Shown: in pieces, positions 61,318 through 64,000 of the stretch
Position numbering within the stretch: the stretch's first letter is position 1
Layout: every line of letters starts with the position of its first letter
Assembly: GCF_014643635.1 (NCBI RefSeq)
Contig: NZ_BMJV01000005.1
Coordinates: 274 to 64,273 of the forward strand
Direction: 5' to 3'
Length of the DNA stretch: 64,000 bases
Origin: Salipiger pallidus
Lineage (GTDB): Bacteria; Pseudomonadota; Alphaproteobacteria; Rhodobacterales; Rhodobacteraceae
Translations under genes and position numbers: made by a program
Notes under the pieces: model-generated
Database searches by the model: none
What the model was told of the DNA's origin: nothing
What the model saw: only the letters and a program-made list of their open reading frames with translations

Positions 61318-61340
61318 GCGTATTTGGAAAGAGAAGAAGC
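61318..61340 (+). repeat. short 3'-end repeat, type 2, copy 3
   Basis: Contains GTATTTGGAAAGAGAAGAA, starting 13 bases after the YitT stop and followed by a GCGCAG/CTGCGC hairpin (61339-61368). Confidence 0.6.
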
Positions 61341-61377
61341 GCAGCCCCGCGCGATAGGGACTGCGCCTGCGCCAGGC

Positions 61378-62271
61378 TCAGAGCGAGGCTTCGTAGATCT
61401 TGGTGATGTTGGCACCAAGCGCGGCATCGAAGTCGCTGTCCGCCTGCTTCTTCAACAGGCCCTCGGCCAGGGCACGGCTGAAGGACGCGATCATCTTCGG
61501 CTGCTTCGCCAGCTTTTCGCAGGCCACATCGGTGGAGTAGCCGCCCGACAGCGCAACGACACGGACGACGCGGGGGTGATCGGCGAGGCTGTCATAAAGG
61601 CCGTCCACGGTCGGGATCGTCAGCTTCAGCATGACGTCATCGCCCTCGGGCAGCGTGTCGAGCTGGGCGGCGATCTCGGCCTTGAGCATCTCTTCGGCCT
61701 CGGCCTTAGTGGTGGAATTGATGTCCACCTCGGGCTCAATGATGGGCACGAGGCCAGCGGCGATCACGGTGCGGCCAACCTCGAACTGCTGCGCGACGAC
61801 GGCCTTGATGCCAGCCTCGTTGGCGGCGTGGATGACCGAGCGTTCCTTGGTTCCAAAGATGCCGAACGTCTCTTTCGCTTCTTTCAGAAGCTCTTCGAGG
61901 CCCGGCATCGGCTTCATCACCTGCACGTCGTTTTCCTTGTCGGCAAGGCCCTTGTCGATCTTGAGGATCGGCACGACACCGCGCTTTTCCCACAGGTACT
62001 GGCCGGTGGGGATACCCTCGATCTCGGCGCGCATGGTGCGCTCGAAGAGGATTGCGCCCAGCACCTTGTCCGAGGTGAAGTCCGGCGCCGTGATGATGCG
62101 GGTGCGCATCTTGTGGATCTCGCCGTACATCTCGGCTTCGCCGTCGTATTCGTCTTCCTCAACGCCGTAGAGCTTGAGGGCCTTGGGGGTCGAGCCACCG
62201 GACTGATCGAGCGCGGCGATGAAGCCCTTGCCCGTCGCCATCCTCGCCTTCTGCTCTTCAAAAACGCTCAT
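61378..62271 (-). CDS. fda: fructose-bisphosphate aldolase, class I
   Basis: 297-residue class I (Schiff-base) aldolase cleaving fructose 1,6-bisphosphate in glycolysis/gluconeogenesis. Visible elements: GFIAALDQSGGSTPKAL near the N-terminus, PILKIDKGLAD, IEPEVDIN and the Schiff-base lysine in DVMLKLTIPT (about residue 214); phosphate loop VVALSGGYS. The neighbouring YitT gene is convergent. A palindrome like that of the CceR regulator lies 80-110 bp upstream, which would tie it to the same control as eda. Confidence 0.94.
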   Translation of the reverse strand: MSVFEEQKARMATGKGFIAALDQSGGSTPKALKLYGVEEDEYDGEAEMYGEIHKMRTRIITAPDFTSDKVLGAILFERTMRAEIEGIPTGQYLWEKRGVVPILKIDKGLADKENDVQVMKPMPGLEELLKEAKETFGIFGTKERSVIHAANEAGIKAVVAQQFEVGRTVIAAGLVPIIEPEVDINSTTKAEAEEMLKAEIAAQLDTLPEGDDVMLKLTIPTVDGLYDSLADHPRVVRVVALSGGYSTDVACEKLAKQPKMIASFSRALAEGLLKKQADSDFDAALGANITKIYEASL

Positions 62272-62356
62272 CTGGACTCTCGCTCCCGTGCTGGAAATGT
62301 CTTTCGGGACAAGGCTTAAAGCATGGTTTCAACGTTGGATAGATGCGCCTGCCGGG

Positions 62357-62385
62357 TTTAACGCTAACGCGAGCGCTAGCGTTTT
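62357..62385. promoter_or_regulatory. candidate CceR/GntR-type operator upstream of fda
   Basis: On the minus strand, CGTTAGCGTTAAAC and, next to it, a core TAGCGCTC; the whole is a near-palindrome with arms AACGCTA and TAGCGTT. The first part matches the recalled TGTTAGCGCTAACA consensus at 10 of 14 positions. It overlaps the 3' end of the P450 gene. Confidence 0.4.
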
Positions 62386-63728
62386 TCGACGCGCAACTCT
62401 ATGCCATTTTGCGCCCTCACGGTGAGAAATGCCACCGGGCGCGGCACCTTGTCGGGAAACGCTCTGAGCCGGAAGTCGCGCAGGATGAGCGCCAACATCA
62501 ACACCCCTTCGGCCATGGCAAAGCCCGCCCCGGTGCAGACCCGAGCGCCGCTCGAGAACGGCATGTAGGCCTCGCGCAGGCAGGCCCGGCCATTTTCGGT
62601 GGCAAAGCGCCCGGGATTGAAGCTGTCAGGATCATCCCAGAGCCGCTCGTGCCGGTGCTGGTGCCACGGGCTCAGCACCACTTGGGCCCCCTTCGGCACG
62701 TCGCGGTTGCGGAAGCGCTCAGGGCGAGTGGTTTCGCGCACCATCATCGGCACCGGGGGGTAAAGACGCAGCGTCTCGCGGAAGACATCACGGGTGACGC
62801 GTAGCTTCGACAGGTCCGAGAACTGTGGGTCGTGGCCGAGCGCCGCGCCCTCTTCCGCAATACGTTCCTGCCACTCGGGATGCGTCGCCACGAGGTAAAG
62901 CGCCCAGGCGAGGGCCGAGGCACTGGTTTCGTGCCCGGCAAGGAAGAAGATGGCCACCTGGTCCACCATCTCCTCGGCGGTGAACGTCTCGCCGGTCTCA
63001 GGGTCGCGGGTTGTCATGATCTTGGTGGCAAGATCGTCGGGGGCGGTGCCCGCCGCGATCTCCGCCATGCGGGCCTCGGTCAGTTGGGTGATGAGGCCGC
63101 GGATGCGGGCGGCGCTGGCGCGGGTGTCTCTGCGGTGCAGGCGCGGCAGCCAGCGCGGCAGCGGCACGAAGGCAGCCACGTTCAGGATGGGCTGACTGCG
63201 CTGGTAGTCGCGAAATTCATGGAATACGCGGGATGCAAGCCGGTCCTCGATGGGCAACGAGAACAGGGTGCGGAATATGATGTCGGCGGCGGCGTGGCTG
63301 GTCTGTTCCTCGATCTCGACCACGCCGCCTGCGCCCTGCCCCAGCCGCGCCACCGCTGCGCGGCTGGCATCGAGCATGGCTGGGAAGGTCTCGCGCAGGC
63401 GCCCCCCCTCAAAGGCCGGGTCGATGATCCGCCGCTGGCGCTGCCACTGCGCACCGTTGGTCAGGAACACTGACTCCCCCAGCAGGGGTCGCAGCCCTTC
63501 GGAGATGCGGGCAGATTTCGGGAAATCGAGCGGCCTCTCCTTCAGCACCGTCTTCACCAGTGCAGGATCGTTGACCATGTAGGACCGGAAGAACGGCGTG
63601 CGGAATTCGGCCATCCATGCCCGGTAGAGCCGCGCCGGCTGGGCCGACAGGATGTCCTGCCGGAACAGCCTGAGGTAGCGCAGCAGCGACACCCGGTCCG
63701 GGCGCGACGGGGGCTTGGGCGGGATCAC
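62376..63728 (-). CDS. cytochrome P450
   Basis: 450-residue heme monooxygenase. Heme-ligand motif FSSGARVCTGAG (Cys398), I-helix AIFFLAGHETSASAL, and K-helix ExxR in ETLRLYPPV are all intact, so it should be active. No membrane anchor, so it is soluble and would need ferredoxin or other partners encoded elsewhere. The start is GTG at 63728, which overlaps the stop of the upstream gene by four bases (GTGA); the open frame extends further but is not needed. Substrate unknown. Confidence 0.9.
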   Translation of the reverse strand: MIPPKPPSRPDRVSLLRYLRLFRQDILSAQPARLYRAWMAEFRTPFFRSYMVNDPALVKTVLKERPLDFPKSARISEGLRPLLGESVFLTNGAQWQRQRRIIDPAFEGGRLRETFPAMLDASRAAVARLGQGAGGVVEIEEQTSHAAADIIFRTLFSLPIEDRLASRVFHEFRDYQRSQPILNVAAFVPLPRWLPRLHRRDTRASAARIRGLITQLTEARMAEIAAGTAPDDLATKIMTTRDPETGETFTAEEMVDQVAIFFLAGHETSASALAWALYLVATHPEWQERIAEEGAALGHDPQFSDLSKLRVTRDVFRETLRLYPPVPMMVRETTRPERFRNRDVPKGAQVVLSPWHQHRHERLWDDPDSFNPGRFATENGRACLREAYMPFSSGARVCTGAGFAMAEGVLMLALILRDFRLRAFPDKVPRPVAFLTVRAQNGIELRVEKR

Positions 63729-64000
63729 GGCGCCACCGAGGTGAATTTCGACACCGGCACGTCGATGCGGCTGCCAGATGGAGGGCGCTCTGAGTAACGC
63801 GTGCCGAGGGTCAGTGGCCCAGCGGTGATACGGAAGTAATCGTAGTCGAGCGGTGCGTCGAAGGCACACAGATACTGGAAATGCAGGCGGAAAAAGCGCC
63901 AGCGCAGCTGTTTCCAGCGCGCGGGACTCAAGGACTTGGTGAACTGGGCCGAGAACACCAGCGGCCAGCGCTTGTCCTCTGGCGCAACGCCGCTCACCGT
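63725..64000 (-). CDS. C-terminal part of an unrecognised protein, cut by the window edge
   Basis: At least 91 residues of a protein running off the right end of the window. The visible part is basic and aromatic (WKQLRWRFFRLHFQYLCAFD) and ends VSKFTSVAP. A GTG near the edge could be a start but the frame remains open to the window limit. It is translationally coupled (GTGA overlap) to the P450 gene, so it probably works with it. I do not recognise the family. Confidence 0.6.
   Translation of the reverse strand, partial: TVSGVAPEDKRWPLVFSAQFTKSLSPARWKQLRWRFFRLHFQYLCAFDAPLDYDYFRITAGPLTLGTRYSERPPSGSRIDVPVSKFTSVAP

Noticed and set aside
1-64000. tRNA or rRNA genes, integrase-bounded islands, prophage or insertion sequences.
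   Set aside because: None recognised by reading; gene content is core housekeeping and composition looks uniform.

Overview
The window is a 64 kb, GC-rich chromosomal segment of an alphaproteobacterium, most likely a marine member of the Rhodobacterales (Roseobacter group). The evidence is the combination of protein families (Usg, DUF6456 and DUF6477 proteins, a 'SufBCD-associated' membrane protein, a b561-YceI fusion, a non-pyrrolysine MttB homologue), the mfd-hemB-gyrA-thrS order, and dispersed intergenic repeats. I place it to order level only. It is nearly all core genome: about 53 protein genes, no tRNA, rRNA, CRISPR array, prophage or insertion sequence that I can see, and one clearly decayed gene.

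Layout. 0.2-10.4 kb: mfd, a small membrane protein, hemB, a Tat/SYLF lipoprotein, usg, gyrA and an M48 protease. 10.4-15.7 kb: a small secreted protein, thrS, an ArsC/Spx-like reductase, a cold-shock protein, and divergent metR/metF. 15.8-18.6 kb: a phosphatase and glycosyltransferase pair for a glycerate-linked osmolyte, then eda. 18.7-24.0 kb: divergent DUF6456/DUF6477 genes around a DnaA box, an MttB-family methyltransferase, a DUF2270 membrane protein and a delta-class carbonic anhydrase. 24.1-30.5 kb: guaA, a DMT transporter, a FadL-type porin, a P-loop protein, metA and holC. 30.5-40.1 kb: pepA divergent from a tightly coupled envelope operon lptF-lptG-lptD-surA-pdxA-rsmA, then an SH3 lipoprotein. 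40.2-46.9 kb: DUF4167, prmC-prfA, DUF1499, speB with an M20 amidohydrolase, and mazG behind a CAGAA tandem repeat. 47.0-50.8 kb: an orphan iron-binding protein and the fabD-fabG-acpP genes. 51.0-57.9 kb: b561-YceI, a valine-catabolism operon (acyl-CoA dehydrogenase, hydroxyisobutyryl-CoA hydrolase, mmsB), a DsbA/FrnE protein and a Bcr-type exporter. 58-64 kb: the remains of a chemoreceptor gene, icd, a YitT protein, class I aldolase, and a cytochrome P450 coupled to a gene cut by the window edge.

How the parts fit. Methionine synthesis appears three times (metR/metF, metA, and a possible methyl-donor link through MttB). MetA carries a glutamate at the position that in this family selects acetyl-CoA. 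Central carbon genes eda and fda each have an upstream TTAGCGC-type palindrome like that of the LacI-family regulator CceR/GntR. The lpt operon supplies LPS export plus outer-membrane folding.

The most interesting non-coding signal is a set of related 3'-end elements. One type has two small GC hairpins followed by GGGATATTTGGGGTCAAAGG (four copies); the other is GTATTTGGAAAGAGAAGAA (three copies). They sit just after gene stops, commonly just before a hairpin, and in one case one supplies the ribosome-binding site of rsmA. Other points to check are the pentanucleotide repeat before mazG, the decayed chemoreceptor gene and several uncharacterised operator-like palindromes.
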